64,000 bases of DNA from Mollicutes bacterium (GTDB taxonomy: Bacteria; Bacillota_I; Bacilli_A; RF39; UBA660). Shown piece by piece: positions 45,792 to 55,312 of the stretch. How positions within the stretch are numbered: the first letter of the stretch is position 1; each line of letters opens with the position of its first letter. Made by a program: the position numbers and the translations under genes. The stretch is taken from assembly GCA_004552445.1 (NCBI GenBank), contig SFOJ01000004.1:32756-96755 (forward strand), read 5' to 3'. The notes beneath the pieces were generated by a model. The model made no database searches. It was not told the DNA's origin and saw nothing but the letters and a program-made list of their open reading frames with translations.

Positions 45792-45983
45792 TTAATATCT
45801 TTGTTTATTATGTTTTTTTGCGTTTCTAATGGCTTCTTTTTTAGCTTCTCTTCTAACGATGCCTGGTTTAGAATATTCTCTTCTTTTTTTCATTTCAGTA
45901 GGGACTCCGCTTCTTTGAACTTTCATCTTAAAACGTTTTAATGCACCCTCAACATTTCCGTCTTTTACTTCTACGTGTGTCAT
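45792..45983 (-). CDS. rpsU: 30S ribosomal protein S21
   Basis: A 63-residue S21 starting MTHVEVKDGNVEGALKRFK; GGAGGGAAGAGATA precedes ATG 45983, ruling out longer in-frame starts. Ends with a basic tail. S21 helps Shine-Dalgarno recognition at the 30S platform. First of rpsU-yqeY. Confidence 0.96.
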   Translation of the reverse strand: MTHVEVKDGNVEGALKRFKMKVQRSGVPTEMKKRREYSKPGIVRREAKKEAIRNAKKHNKQRY

Positions 45984-46103
45984 TATCTCTTCCCTCCCTT
46001 CATGACTACATTTGATTATAGTACAAAAAGTGCCAAATTTCAAGCAAAATATACAATAAATTTTAACAACTTCTTCAATTTTTCATATTTTTTTGTTTAT
46101 TAT

Positions 46104-46472
46104 CTATTTTTTAGTTAGTTTTAATTGTGATTGTTTTCCATATATAAAATTGTTTGTTTCTTCTTTTAATGCTTGTATTTCACTTATCAATTCTACGCTT
46201 GGTGGCATTCCACTACAGTTTATTCTGATGAATAACCATTGCCAGCGTTCAAATAAATCTTGATTATGAGCTTCTAATTTATTAAGTCTTTGATGGCTCT
46301 TTTGTGTAAGTAAAGCACCATTTTCTTTTATAGTTCTTCCTATTTTTCTTTTAACTATATGATGAAATGTTAGAACATTCTTTTTACTTATTCTGTTTCC
46401 CATCCAATCATAACCATTCGGTTTATATATTTCTATCATTTCTTTTATTACTCTTTGTTCGTCAACGTTCAT
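46104..46472 (-). CDS. HNH endonuclease-like protein
   Basis: A 122-residue protein with an HNH-type core: NGYDWMGNRISKKNVLTFHHIVKRKIG (His-His near residue 38), ENGALLTQKSHQRLNKLEAHN. The G-A-L-L-x4-H-x2-L-N spacing is typical. It could be a stand-alone nuclease or a degenerate phage or restriction gene. It sits alone between tsf and rpsU on the same strand, preceded by GGGAGAAAGCC. Confidence 0.72.
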   Translation of the reverse strand: MNVDEQRVIKEMIEIYKPNGYDWMGNRISKKNVLTFHHIVKRKIGRTIKENGALLTQKSHQRLNKLEAHNQDLFERWQWLFIRINCSGMPPSVELISEIQALKEETNNFIYGKQSQLKLTKK

Positions 46473-46499
46473 GGCTTTCTCCCTGATGTTTTATTATAA

Positions 46500-46528
46500 A
46501 TTAAAAGCATGGACAAGTCCATACTTTT
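46500..46528 (-). terminator. intrinsic terminator after tsf
   Basis: ATGGAC-TT-GTCCAT hairpin flanked by A and U runs on the minus strand. Confidence 0.75.
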
Positions 46529-46536
46529 ATGGTTAA

Positions 46537-47409
46537 TTACTTAATTTGACTCATAACTTCAGCAGCAAAGTCATCGTTTCTTTTTTCCATTCCTTCGCCT
46601 ACTTCATATTTTATAAGTTTAACAAGTTTTGAATTATTATTTTCTAAGTAAGTTTTTACTGTAATTCCAGAATCTTTAATGAATGCTTGTTCCTCAAGAA
46701 CAGTTTCTTCATAGAATTTTCTAATTCTTCCTTCAACAATTTTATCAGCAAATTCTGGTTTCTTTCCTTCATTGATAACTTGCTCTTTAATTACAGCTTT
46801 TTCATGTTCTAAATCTTCAGCTGGTACTGATTCTATATTGATATAAAGTGGTCTCATAGCTGCTGCTTGCATTGCTACATCACGAGCTACTTCTTCTTTG
46901 TCACCATCAACAACAGTTAATGAAGATATTTTTCCACCCATATGTAGGTAAGAACCAAATACTTGAGAAGCTTCTTTAGTAACTTTTTCAAATCTTCTTA
47001 GACTGATTTTTTCACCAATTTTAGCTGTAGCATTAACAATTAATTCATTAATTGTTTCTTTACCACATTTAGCATTTAAAGCATCTTCCATAGTTTCAAC
47101 TTTATTTTCTAAAATAGTATTTCCAATTTTATCTAATAAATCTTTAAATTCAGAGTTTTTAGCAACGAAATCAGTTTCTGAGTTTAGTTCTACAACTACT
47201 GCATCATTACCATTAATATAAATATTAGAAAGACCTTCTGCAGCGATTCTTTCAGCTTTTTTAGCAGCTTTAGAAATTCCTTTTTCTCTTAAATAATCAA
47301 TTGCTTTATCCATGTCTCCATTAGTTTCAACAAGAGCCTTTTTGCAATCCATCATTCCTGCACCTGTTTTTTCTCTTAGGTCTTTAACCATACTTGCACT
47401 AATATCCAT
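46537..47409 (-). CDS. tsf: elongation factor Ts
   Basis: A 290-residue EF-Ts, exchange factor for EF-Tu. UBA-type N-domain (VKDLREKTGAGMMDCKKAL), core dimerisation subdomains (VVVELNSETDFVAKNSEF) and full length. It follows rpsB by 10 bp with a good AGGAGG and they form the standard rpsB-tsf operon. Confidence 0.98.
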   Translation of the reverse strand: MDISASMVKDLREKTGAGMMDCKKALVETNGDMDKAIDYLREKGISKAAKKAERIAAEGLSNIYINGNDAVVVELNSETDFVAKNSEFKDLLDKIGNTILENKVETMEDALNAKCGKETINELIVNATAKIGEKISLRRFEKVTKEASQVFGSYLHMGGKISSLTVVDGDKEEVARDVAMQAAAMRPLYINIESVPAEDLEHEKAVIKEQVINEGKKPEFADKIVEGRIRKFYEETVLEEQAFIKDSGITVKTYLENNNSKLVKLIKYEVGEGMEKRNDDFAAEVMSQIK

Positions 47410-47419
47410 AATTTTCCTC

Positions 47420-48340
47420 CTAATTTAATGATGAAATTAATTCATCTTTTTTCATAGTTGAATATCCAGTTACACCTTTTTCTTTTGCAAGTTTTTTTAA
47501 TTCTGAAACTGTCATATTTGCATAATCAGGTGTTTCTGTTTTTTCATCTTTTTTATTTTCTTCATTAAAATCATCAAATTCAACTACTTTAGTTTCAACT
47601 TTGATTTCTTTAGCTGGTTTACTAGAAACTTCTTCTTCAGTAACATAGTCAACTGTTGGTAATCCGTTAGCTTCACATACTGCATTAGCAAGTACACCTA
47701 AAACTACTTTAACACTTCTAACAGCATCATCGTTTGCTGGAATTGGATAATCTACATCATCTGGATCACAGTTTGTATCTACAATTCCGAATACTGGAAT
47801 ATGTAATTTACGTGCTTCACGAATAGCATTCATTTCTACTCTTGGATCTACAACGATTATAGCTTTTGGAAGACGATCCATTTCTCTAATTCCACCAAGA
47901 AGTTTGTTTAATCTATCATATTCTTTTTGAATTTGAGCAACTTCTTTTTTAGGTAGTAATTCAAATTTACCATCTTTCTCCATTTTTTCGATTTCAACTA
48001 ATCTTTTAATTCTCTCTCTTATTGTTCTGAAGTTTGTTAAGATTCCTCCTAACCATCTTTCAGTTACATAAAAACTATTACATCTTGTAGCTTCTTCAAT
48101 ACTAGCTTCTTTAGCTTGTTTCTTAGTACCTACAAATAGAACCTTACCACCATTTTCACATGCTTTAAGAAGTTCAGCGTAAGCTTCTTCAATTTTTTCA
48201 ACAGTTTTTTGTAAATCAATAATATGAATGTCATCTCTAGTTGTAAAGATGTATTCCTTCATTTTTGGATTCCATCTTTTTGCTTGGTGTCCAAAGTGTA
48301 CACCTGCTTCTAATAAATAACTTTTTGCAATTACTGTCAT
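47420..48340 (-). CDS. rpsB: 30S ribosomal protein S2 with C-terminal Rho_N-like domain
   Basis: A 306-residue S2; the standard protein ([15 protein letters not shown] ... [23 protein letters not shown]) ends near residue 235. An acidic, low-complexity linker of about 40 residues then leads to [27 protein letters not shown], which matches the Rho N-terminal (SAP-like) helix-extended-loop-helix fold. Such tails are known on some ribosomal proteins of Bacilli and Mollicutes relatives. Ribosome site GGAGAGAAGAAAA. About 160 bp of untranslated leader precede it; I see no defined motif there beyond a promoter-like TTGATT-17-AATAAT. Confidence 0.95.
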   Translation of the reverse strand: MTVIAKSYLLEAGVHFGHQAKRWNPKMKEYIFTTRDDIHIIDLQKTVEKIEEAYAELLKACENGGKVLFVGTKKQAKEASIEEATRCNSFYVTERWLGGILTNFRTIRERIKRLVEIEKMEKDGKFELLPKKEVAQIQKEYDRLNKLLGGIREMDRLPKAIIVVDPRVEMNAIREARKLHIPVFGIVDTNCDPDDVDYPIPANDDAVRSVKVVLGVLANAVCEANGLPTVDYVTEEEVSSKPAKEIKVETKVVEFDDFNEENKKDEKTETPDYANMTVSELKKLAKEKGVTGYSTMKKDELISSLN

Positions 48341-48480
48341 TTTTCTTCTCTCCTTTCGTTAATTCTTCTACCTATCTTTTAATTAATATTCACTTAATAT
48401 TATTTAAGCACTAGAATATTAAATCAACAGGTATGTCTTTTTTTCTTAAAGCGTTATTATTTTAGCACATTTTTTCATTA

Positions 48481-48511
48481 AAAAAAAGAGTTTTTAACTC
48501 TTTTTTAAAAT
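48481..48511. terminator. terminator after the small VirB2-like gene
   Basis: AAAAAAGAGTT/AACTCTTTTTT hairpin with runs on both sides, overlapping the stop of the next minus-strand gene at 48505. Confidence 0.8.
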
Positions 48512-48927
48512 ATACAACTCAAATCGTATCCAAATAGTCTTGCAATCACTCTTAGGACTGTTGGGAATACGCCTATTATCAATAAGACAATGCCCATTTT
48601 CAAACACTTATCTCCAGCTTTTTTTATCATTCCTGGATCTTTTGATATTACTGCTGATGTCATCGTCATCATACCATTTACTATTGCTATAATTGCACCT
48701 GCTATTCTTAATATTGAAACACCTAATTTTATTACTTTTCCTAGGTTTTCTCCTACTATGTTTGCACAAGTTTCTCCAGTATCACCGAATCCTTGTGATG
48801 GAAGTTCTCCCGCTGATGCAACAATATTTAATAGATTATCTGATTTTACTTCTAATGCATCAATATTTTTAATACCTATAAATGCACTTATTATTATCAA
48901 AAATATAATTATATACTTCTTTTTCAT
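48505..48927 (-). CDS. secreted two-helix VirB2/pilin-like protein (small member of a pair)
   Basis: A 140-residue protein: signal peptide (KKKYIIIFLIIISAFIGI), a short spacer and a C-terminal domain of about 95 residues with two hydrophobic helices (about 71-92 and 107-125) separated by a short polar loop with SKDPGMIKKAGDKC. Layout resembles type IV secretion pilins (TrbC/VirB2), which are processed to two helices. The ELPSQGFG-(D/E)-x-GETC start and the YDLSCIF end are shared with the following larger protein. Function unknown; the resemblance is pattern based. Confidence 0.62.
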   Translation of the reverse strand: MKKKYIIIFLIIISAFIGIKNIDALEVKSDNLLNIVASAGELPSQGFGDTGETCANIVGENLGKVIKLGVSILRIAGAIIAIVNGMMTMTSAVISKDPGMIKKAGDKCLKMGIVLLIIGVFPTVLRVIARLFGYDLSCIF

Positions 48928-48991
48928 GAGACCTATTACCCCTCTTTTTTTAGATTTGTATATTATAACATATTTTTAATAAAGTTTCAAG

Positions 48992-50662
48992 TTAGCCAAA
49001 TATACAACTTAAATCATAACCAAATATTTTACCAATTACTTTTAGTATTGTTGGGAATACACCTATTACTAATAATATTACCGCTATCTTTGCACAACTA
49101 TTTCCAGCTTTTTTAAGTGCTTCTGGATCTTTACTTACAACAGCTGGTATCAATTTCATCATACCATTTACTATAGCAATAATCGCACCTGCTATTCTAA
49201 GAATATTTAGCGCTAATTTTATAAGTTTTGCTATATTTTGACCTACTATTTCTTCACAAGTTTCTCCGCCTTCACCGAATCCTTGTGATGGTAGTTCAGA
49301 TGTGAAGCTATAATTTTCTATTCCATCTCTAACACTTTGATTTTCTTCAAGATCTTTTTGTACTTGGTCTTCAAATTGTTTGTCTATATCTTCCGTAACT
49401 TGACTTTCTGCTTTTAATTTTTGAACATCAGTATCAACCATACATTTTTTTTGAGCAGAAGTTAATCCAGCTTTTTTATATGCATCTTCAAGGCAAGTTA
49501 GACATGCATCTGTTGCTGTTGTTCCTATGCAGTTATCTTTAGTTTTATTAGCTTTACCACAAGCACTTCCAGGATTTTCAGTCCACATATATGTGCATCC
49601 GGAACTTCCACCACAGCAATAACATTGAGCATTTTCTGCTTCGCTTTGTTCTTTTATTGTGATTGAACAACCATTTTCACATTTTGTACCTGATTTTGCC
49701 TCTACAATTTTTGAGACTTTATCTGCTGGTATATTACATTTGCTATATTGACATGAACTAATTTTTTCTTTTGCTTTAGTTTTTAACAAATTTGAAAATT
49801 CCTCAGCTTCTGATTCTAATAAACCTTTTGAATATAGTTTTTTAAATTCGTTTTGGCATTCTGTTTGATATTTTTCTAGATCTGTTGCCATTTCTGAAAG
49901 TTTTGATATGTCACTTGGACAACTATAATTTTCTATTTTACTAGCCGCATCATTGAAACATTTTTCAGCTTCTTCGTGACCATCTTTATCCATTATTGTA
50001 CATCCAGGAGCTTGCTTATATTCTTCATTTCCAAAAAATGAGAACACCTGTAAATTAAATCCTGATGCATCATCAGAAAATACATATCTATTACTTGTAC
50101 TTGTATACCATCTTGTATTCGCAGTTAATCCAAACATTAGTGGACATCCTCCACCATTTTTAGCAGTCCATCCTTCATATGTTGCCATGTCGCTTCCTAT
50201 TCCATTTTTGCCATCATATTCACCACTTAAAGGCCAGCTACTCCATTTAATTCCTTCTGATGGAACAATATCTGAATCAGTTGTTTTACATGTATCTCCG
50301 CTTAGTTTAACAATTTTAAATATATAATAATCCCCATCACTCCAAGCATCGACATTCTTTACATTTACTTTGTAACATCCAGCAAAAACCATGTTTCCAT
50401 TAGAGTCGGCTGCCTGATATCCTCTTGTTAGTTTAGCACCAGATAAAGATATCCATGCTCCAAAATTACTATTTTTGACTTTACCGCTTTCTGTATAAAG
50501 TGTATTATTTGGGTCGTAAATACATCCTTTTTTCTCTTTATCTTCTTCGCAATATTCTTCAGTTGCTTTTTTTGCATTATCAATTTCTTCTTGTGATGCA
50601 TAAACCATGCATAAAGAAAATGATAAAATCATAACTAATAAAATTTTAAAAATGTTTTTCAT
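48992..50662 (-). CDS. large cysteine-rich secreted protein with VirB2-like C-terminus
   Basis: A 556-residue protein with a signal peptide (KILLVMILSFSLCMVYA), an ectodomain of about 430 residues with roughly two dozen Cys (dense at SSGCTYM, GSACGKA, NCIGTTATDACLTCLEDAY), and a C-terminal 100-residue region nearly parallel to the small protein at 48505-48927 (ELPSQGFGEGGETCEEIVGQN, IAGAIIAIVNGMM, YDLSCIFG). It thus looks like a pilin-like membrane anchor fused to a disulfide-rich head. I recognise no family for the ectodomain. It is the upstream gene of the pair, with the two in tandem 64 bp apart. Confidence 0.62.
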   Translation of the reverse strand: MKNIFKILLVMILSFSLCMVYASQEEIDNAKKATEEYCEEDKEKKGCIYDPNNTLYTESGKVKNSNFGAWISLSGAKLTRGYQAADSNGNMVFAGCYKVNVKNVDAWSDGDYYIFKIVKLSGDTCKTTDSDIVPSEGIKWSSWPLSGEYDGKNGIGSDMATYEGWTAKNGGGCPLMFGLTANTRWYTSTSNRYVFSDDASGFNLQVFSFFGNEEYKQAPGCTIMDKDGHEEAEKCFNDAASKIENYSCPSDISKLSEMATDLEKYQTECQNEFKKLYSKGLLESEAEEFSNLLKTKAKEKISSCQYSKCNIPADKVSKIVEAKSGTKCENGCSITIKEQSEAENAQCYCCGGSSGCTYMWTENPGSACGKANKTKDNCIGTTATDACLTCLEDAYKKAGLTSAQKKCMVDTDVQKLKAESQVTEDIDKQFEDQVQKDLEENQSVRDGIENYSFTSELPSQGFGEGGETCEEIVGQNIAKLIKLALNILRIAGAIIAIVNGMMKLIPAVVSKDPEALKKAGNSCAKIAVILLVIGVFPTILKVIGKIFGYDLSCIFG

Positions 50663-50795
50663 AACTCACTCTTCCTACTATAATTTTATTTTATCATAAA
50701 ATGTTAAATATGCAATATAAAAATGCTTTACATTTATAAATATAATAGATAGAAAAAAATGTATAAATATAGTATAATTAAGTTGGTGATTTTTG

Positions 50796-51323
50796 GTGGA
50801 TACTAGTACGTATAAAAATAGAGGTATGTTCCTTGAAAATATATTAAATGATTCTAATACATATTATAATAGTATAGATAAATGTTTGATATATAAGAAA
50901 CCTACTCCAATTAAGGTATTAAATGTTAGTTATCCTACTAATAAATCGCATTTGATAAATAAAGCTGTTTATTCTAGCATATCTACACTTGACTATAATG
51001 GAATTTACAGAGGTAAATATATAGAATATGATGCTAAAGAATGTCATAATAAAACATCTTTTCCTTTATCAAATATAAAAGAACATCAAGTTTTACATAT
51101 GAGAAAAGCTATAAAACAAGGTGGTATTATATTTCTTATAATATTTATGAATAATGAATTTTTTTTGATGAAAGGTGAAGATATTTTAGATTTTATTGAT
51201 AAAAGTACAAGAAAATCTATAGAATTTAGTTATATTAAAGAAAAAGGATATAGAATTATTGAAAGTTATACTCCTAGGCTTAAATATTTAGATGCTGTAG
51301 ATAATGCGTACTTTAAAAATTAA
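50796..51323 (+). CDS. recU: Holliday junction resolvase RecU
   Basis: A 175-residue RecU (RuvC functional analogue in Firmicutes). Motifs: NRGMFLENILNDSN, YKKPTPIKVLNV, STLDYNGIYRGKYIEYDAKE (catalytic Asp, Glu-Lys), FPLSNIKEHQ. Starts at GTG (50796-50798) or the TTG just before it; a GGTGA site sits 7 and 4 bases upstream. It forms the classic recU-ponA pair, 23 bp before ponA. A TATAAT at 50774-50779 and the divergent gene at 50662 leave a short promoter region. Confidence 0.93.
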   Translation: MDTSTYKNRGMFLENILNDSNTYYNSIDKCLIYKKPTPIKVLNVSYPTNKSHLINKAVYSSISTLDYNGIYRGKYIEYDAKECHNKTSFPLSNIKEHQVLHMRKAIKQGGIIFLIIFMNNEFFLMKGEDILDFIDKSTRKSIEFSYIKEKGYRIIESYTPRLKYLDAVDNAYFKN

Positions 51324-51346
51324 TAGAAAAAGAAGGATGGAAAATA

Positions 51347-54094
51347 GTGAAAAGAAAAGTTAGAAATGATGGAAATGTTAAACATAAGAAATTCAGGTTT
51401 TGGTACTGGTTATTAGTAGTAATTATGTTTTTTGCTCTTGTTTGTTTTATAGCTGGAATTGGATTTTGCTATTACATAGTTAAAAGTGCTCCTGAATTTG
51501 ATGCTCAAAAAATGTTTGAAAAAGAAGCTACTAAAGTTTTAGATTCAAAAGGAAACTTGATTGCTTCACTTGGTGCTGAGCAAAGAGAAAAAGTTACATA
51601 TGATGAATTACCTCAAGTATTGGTAGATGCAATAATTGCAACTGAGGATTCTAGATTTTTTCAACATAATGGATTTGATGCACCAAGATTTTTAAAAGCA
51701 TCTATAAGCCAAGTTTTAGGACGTGGTGGCGGTGGTGCCTCTACTCTAACAATGCAACTTTCTAAATTATCTTTTACCTCTGTTGATTCTGAAGGTATTA
51801 AAGGTATTATAAGAAAGTTTACTGATATATATATGTCAGTATTCAAAATTGAAAGAAACTTTACTAAATATGAAATATTAGAATATTATGTAAACATTCC
51901 TTGTATGGGTGGTAATATTTATGGAGTTCAACAAGCTAGTAAATATTACTTTAATAAAGATGTAAAGGATTTGAACTTGGTTGAGGCTGCAATGATAGCC
52001 GGCATGTTCCAATCGCCTAATGGTTATAATCCTTATAATAATCCTAATGATGCTAATAGTCGTAAAAATACAGTTTTATATCTTATGAAAAGACATGGTT
52101 ATATAACTGATACTGAATATAAAGCTGCTACTTCTGTTAAGATTAAAGACTTTTTAGAAGGTGGAGTTACATCTACAAATCAATATCAAGGTTTTATTGA
52201 TACAGTTGTTCAAGAAATAATTGATAAAACTGGTAATAATCCATATGATGTTTCTATGACTATATATACAACAATGGATAAATCAAGACAGGATGTAATT
52301 AATAATTTCTACAAAACACATAAATTTAAAGATAGTAAGGTTGAAGTTGGTATTGGTGTTATTGATAATAACACTGGTGCTATTGTAGCTGTTGGTGCTG
52401 GTCGTAACAAAACAGGTGCACTTACACTTAATATGGCTACATTCTGGGGACAAACAAAAAGACAACCTGGTTCTACTATTAAACCAATTATCGATTATGG
52501 TCCTGCTATTGAATATACTAACTTAAGTACTTATGGTCCATTTGTTGATGATGAAACTCCTTATGGTAGTGGTACAATGAGAAACTATAATCATAAATAT
52601 ACTGGATTTATGAGCATGAGAGATTGCTTAGTTAAATCTATGAATACATGTGCTTTACAAGCATTTAAGTTAACAAGTAATGATGAAAAAATTAAATTTA
52701 TTACTTCAATTGGTATTAATCCACCAGAGGGTGTAACTACTCTTCCTGAATCTTATTCAATTGGTGCATTTAATGGTGTTAGTCCTGTACAGTTAGCTGC
52801 TGCCTATTCTGCATTTGGTTCTGGTGGATATTATACACCTCCATATTCATTTACAAAATTAGTTTATACTGAAACTGGGGATGAATATGTTCAAGATGTT
52901 ACTCGTGAAAGAGTTATGAAACCTCAAACAGCTTATTTAATTTCTACTGTGTTACTAGGTGTTACACCTTCTAATGTTAAAGTATCTGGAACTCAGCTTG
53001 CAACTAAGACTGGTACTACTTCATATGACACAAGTTTGCTTAAAAAATATGGACTTAGTAGTTCAGTAATACCTGATGCATGGACAGCTACATTCTCTGC
53101 TAACTATAGTGTTGCAATTTGGTATGGATATCCAGGATGGTTAACTGCTGAAGCTGTTAAAAAGAAAAATTATCTAACGAATGGACCTGCTATTACTGAA
53201 CGTAAAAAAATACAAGCAGAAATTAATAATAAAATTCATAATAAAAATGTTAAATTTAAAAATCCTGGTGGCATAAGTAGTGTTGAAGTTGAACTTGAAA
53301 CTATACCTGCTCAAAAGCCTAGTGCATATACACCAAAGAATTTGAAAAAAAGTTATTTGTTTATAAATGGTACAGAGCCAAGTGAAACATCTACAAGATT
53401 TAGTAAGTTAGCTGATCCAACAAATTATACATATTCATTAACTGGTAATATTTTAAATGTTTCTTGGGAATCACCTGGAACACCTGATGCAATAAGTACT
53501 GATTATTTAACAAATTATTTTAATACTGGTTATACAATTTGGGCTCAAAAATATTTGAATAAACGTATTAGTTATAATAATAGTAAAATTGGTAAATTTG
53601 GATTCTTAATATATTTAACATCTGGTTCTTCATCGACTTATGTTGGATGGACAGAAAATACAAATTATACAATTGATTTGAGTAAATATGTTGGAGCATT
53701 TGATGGAGTTATTATTAAGAGTGCATACTCAATATTTAGAAGTAATGCTTCTGATGGTATAAAGATATTATTTAATTCTGAAACCCCTATTACTAATAAC
53801 TACGAAGTTTCAATGCTCGGACTATCAACTTCATTAAAAATAGATGAAACATATAATGTTCTTGGAATAAATGCCATTGAAAGTATTACACTTAATGGTA
53901 TTGATATTAAATCTAGCGTTAGTAACTTAAAAGTTGGTGTTACATCAATAACTAAAAATGGTGTTAGTACAAATATTTCTACTAGTGACATAACTAAAGA
54001 AGCTGGTACATATAAAGTTACTTATACTATTACATTCACACATAATGGTGTTAATACTACTAAAACTAAAATTCAAACAGTATTAGTTCAATAA
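51347..54094 (+). CDS. ponA: class A penicillin-binding protein 1A/1B
   Basis: A 915-residue bifunctional wall synthase. Cytoplasmic start, TM helix (about 19-43), GT51 transglycosylase (ATEDSRFFQHNGFD with catalytic Glu; EYYVNIPCMGGNIYGVQQAS), transpeptidase with SxxK (PGSTIKPI), SMN (VKSMNT) and KTGT (ATKTGTT). The last 275 residues are an unusual extracellular tail with beta-rich, Ig-like segments (NILNVSWESPG; the final 90 residues end IQTVLVQ). GTG start with AAGGATGG. Operon with recU. Confidence 0.96.
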   Translation: MKRKVRNDGNVKHKKFRFWYWLLVVIMFFALVCFIAGIGFCYYIVKSAPEFDAQKMFEKEATKVLDSKGNLIASLGAEQREKVTYDELPQVLVDAIIATEDSRFFQHNGFDAPRFLKASISQVLGRGGGGASTLTMQLSKLSFTSVDSEGIKGIIRKFTDIYMSVFKIERNFTKYEILEYYVNIPCMGGNIYGVQQASKYYFNKDVKDLNLVEAAMIAGMFQSPNGYNPYNNPNDANSRKNTVLYLMKRHGYITDTEYKAATSVKIKDFLEGGVTSTNQYQGFIDTVVQEIIDKTGNNPYDVSMTIYTTMDKSRQDVINNFYKTHKFKDSKVEVGIGVIDNNTGAIVAVGAGRNKTGALTLNMATFWGQTKRQPGSTIKPIIDYGPAIEYTNLSTYGPFVDDETPYGSGTMRNYNHKYTGFMSMRDCLVKSMNTCALQAFKLTSNDEKIKFITSIGINPPEGVTTLPESYSIGAFNGVSPVQLAAAYSAFGSGGYYTPPYSFTKLVYTETGDEYVQDVTRERVMKPQTAYLISTVLLGVTPSNVKVSGTQLATKTGTTSYDTSLLKKYGLSSSVIPDAWTATFSANYSVAIWYGYPGWLTAEAVKKKNYLTNGPAITERKKIQAEINNKIHNKNVKFKNPGGISSVEVELETIPAQKPSAYTPKNLKKSYLFINGTEPSETSTRFSKLADPTNYTYSLTGNILNVSWESPGTPDAISTDYLTNYFNTGYTIWAQKYLNKRISYNNSKIGKFGFLIYLTSGSSSTYVGWTENTNYTIDLSKYVGAFDGVIIKSAYSIFRSNASDGIKILFNSETPITNNYEVSMLGLSTSLKIDETYNVLGINAIESITLNGIDIKSSVSNLKVGVTSITKNGVSTNISTSDITKEAGTYKVTYTITFTHNGVNTTKTKIQTVLVQ

Positions 54095-54122
54095 AAAAAT
54101 TCCTATTTATTAGGAATTTTTT
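54094..54122. terminator. bidirectional terminator between ponA and nth
   Basis: AAAAAATTCCTA/TAGGAATTTTTT hairpin. It starts at the ponA stop and overlaps the nth stop. Confidence 0.85.
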
Positions 54123-54723
54123 CTTTGCATATATCTTTTAATTTACATGATTCACATTTAGGATTCTTACTTTTACAATGATATCTTCCAAAAAGTACTA
54201 GTTGTGAATTTATTCTATTCCAATCTTTTTCATCAAAATATTTTTTTAGTTTTATTTCTGTTTTTAGTATATCATCTTTACTATTTGTTATACCCAATCT
54301 TTTTGAAACTCTATATACATGTGTGTCTACCGCAAAAGATGGAATATCAAATAGTATTCCAAGAACAACGCTAGCAGTTTTTCTACCTACTCCTTTTAAT
54401 GATTCTAAGTACCCTCTATTATCTGGTACGTATCCTAATTTTGATATCTCATCAACTATATATTTAAAGTTTGATGCTTTTGTCTTATGAAAACCTAAAC
54501 TTTTAATATAATTATCTATTTCTAAAACGGATAATTTTTTTAATTTATCTAAAGAATCATATTTTTTATATAATTCTTTTGTTACTTTGTTTACGCTTTT
54601 ATCAGTTGTTTGTGCTGATAGCATTACTGATAATAATAGTTCATAGTCTTTAGTATATTCTAATTCGCATTTTGGATTTATAAATAGTTCATCTAAATAG
54701 TTAATTATTCTTTCTTTATTCAT
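54103..54723 (-). CDS. nth: endonuclease III
   Basis: A 206-residue DNA glycosylase/AP lyase for oxidised pyrimidines. HhH motif with catalytic Lys (LKGVGRKTASVVL), catalytic Asp in FAVDTHVYRVSKRL, and a 4Fe-4S cluster C-x6-C-x2-C-x5-C (CKSKNPKCESCKLKDIC). It follows dnaD with 8-bp overlap, as in Bacillus. Confidence 0.97.
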   Translation of the reverse strand: MNKERIINYLDELFINPKCELEYTKDYELLLSVMLSAQTTDKSVNKVTKELYKKYDSLDKLKKLSVLEIDNYIKSLGFHKTKASNFKYIVDEISKLGYVPDNRGYLESLKGVGRKTASVVLGILFDIPSFAVDTHVYRVSKRLGITNSKDDILKTEIKLKKYFDEKDWNRINSQLVLFGRYHCKSKNPKCESCKLKDICKEKIPNK

Positions 54724-55312
54724 TATCTTCTAACCAATCATAATCAAATAATTCATTATTTGATTTTTCTTCTTTTATTTTCTTTTTAACACCATTTTTA
54801 GACCATTCATAAACTATTTTATCTATATATTTAAAGTTCCTTACATTATTTAGAATTGCCTCTTTTAATGCTCCTTTTATTATTTCCTCTGTTATTCCAT
54901 TTTCTATCCATTTGTTTATTATTTCATATTCAAATGATGAAAGTGTTCTTCCGAGTTCACGTTCAAATAAAGCATATATATCATTACTAGGTTCTTCTGC
55001 TTTTTTATTTAATGCAAGTCTATCATATAATGGATCTAAACTAATTTTTTCTATTACTTCTCCATTATGATTTGACACTATCATTTCTATATATTTTTTA
55101 TTTATTAAACTAGTAAATGTATTAAATGCTTTTTCTTCAGTAAAACCAAGTTTATCTTGTATATCTTTGGTATCTAAATATGAAGAAACATTTATAAAAT
55201 ATAATACAAGTAAAAACTCATCTAATGTGATATCTATATTACTTATACATTTGATAACATTAGAATTTATTATAAAATCTTTACTTGTAAATATATTTCT
55301 TAAATCACTCAT
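54716..55312 (-). CDS. dnaD: DnaD-like replication initiation protein
   Basis: A 198-residue protein: N-terminal winged helix (LTLDEFLLVLYF-like, IQDKLGFTEEKAFNTFTSL) and C-terminal DnaD tail (FERELGRTLSSFEYEIINKWIENG, ALKEAILNNVRNFKYIDKIVYEW with the YxxxIxxxW pattern). Acts in PriA/DnaA primosome loading. Overlaps cca and nth by 8 bp each, so the three are an operon. Confidence 0.93.
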   Translation of the reverse strand: MSDLRNIFTSKDFIINSNVIKCISNIDITLDEFLLVLYFINVSSYLDTKDIQDKLGFTEEKAFNTFTSLINKKYIEMIVSNHNGEVIEKISLDPLYDRLALNKKAEEPSNDIYALFERELGRTLSSFEYEIINKWIENGITEEIIKGALKEAILNNVRNFKYIDKIVYEWSKNGVKKKIKEEKSNNELFDYDWLEDNE

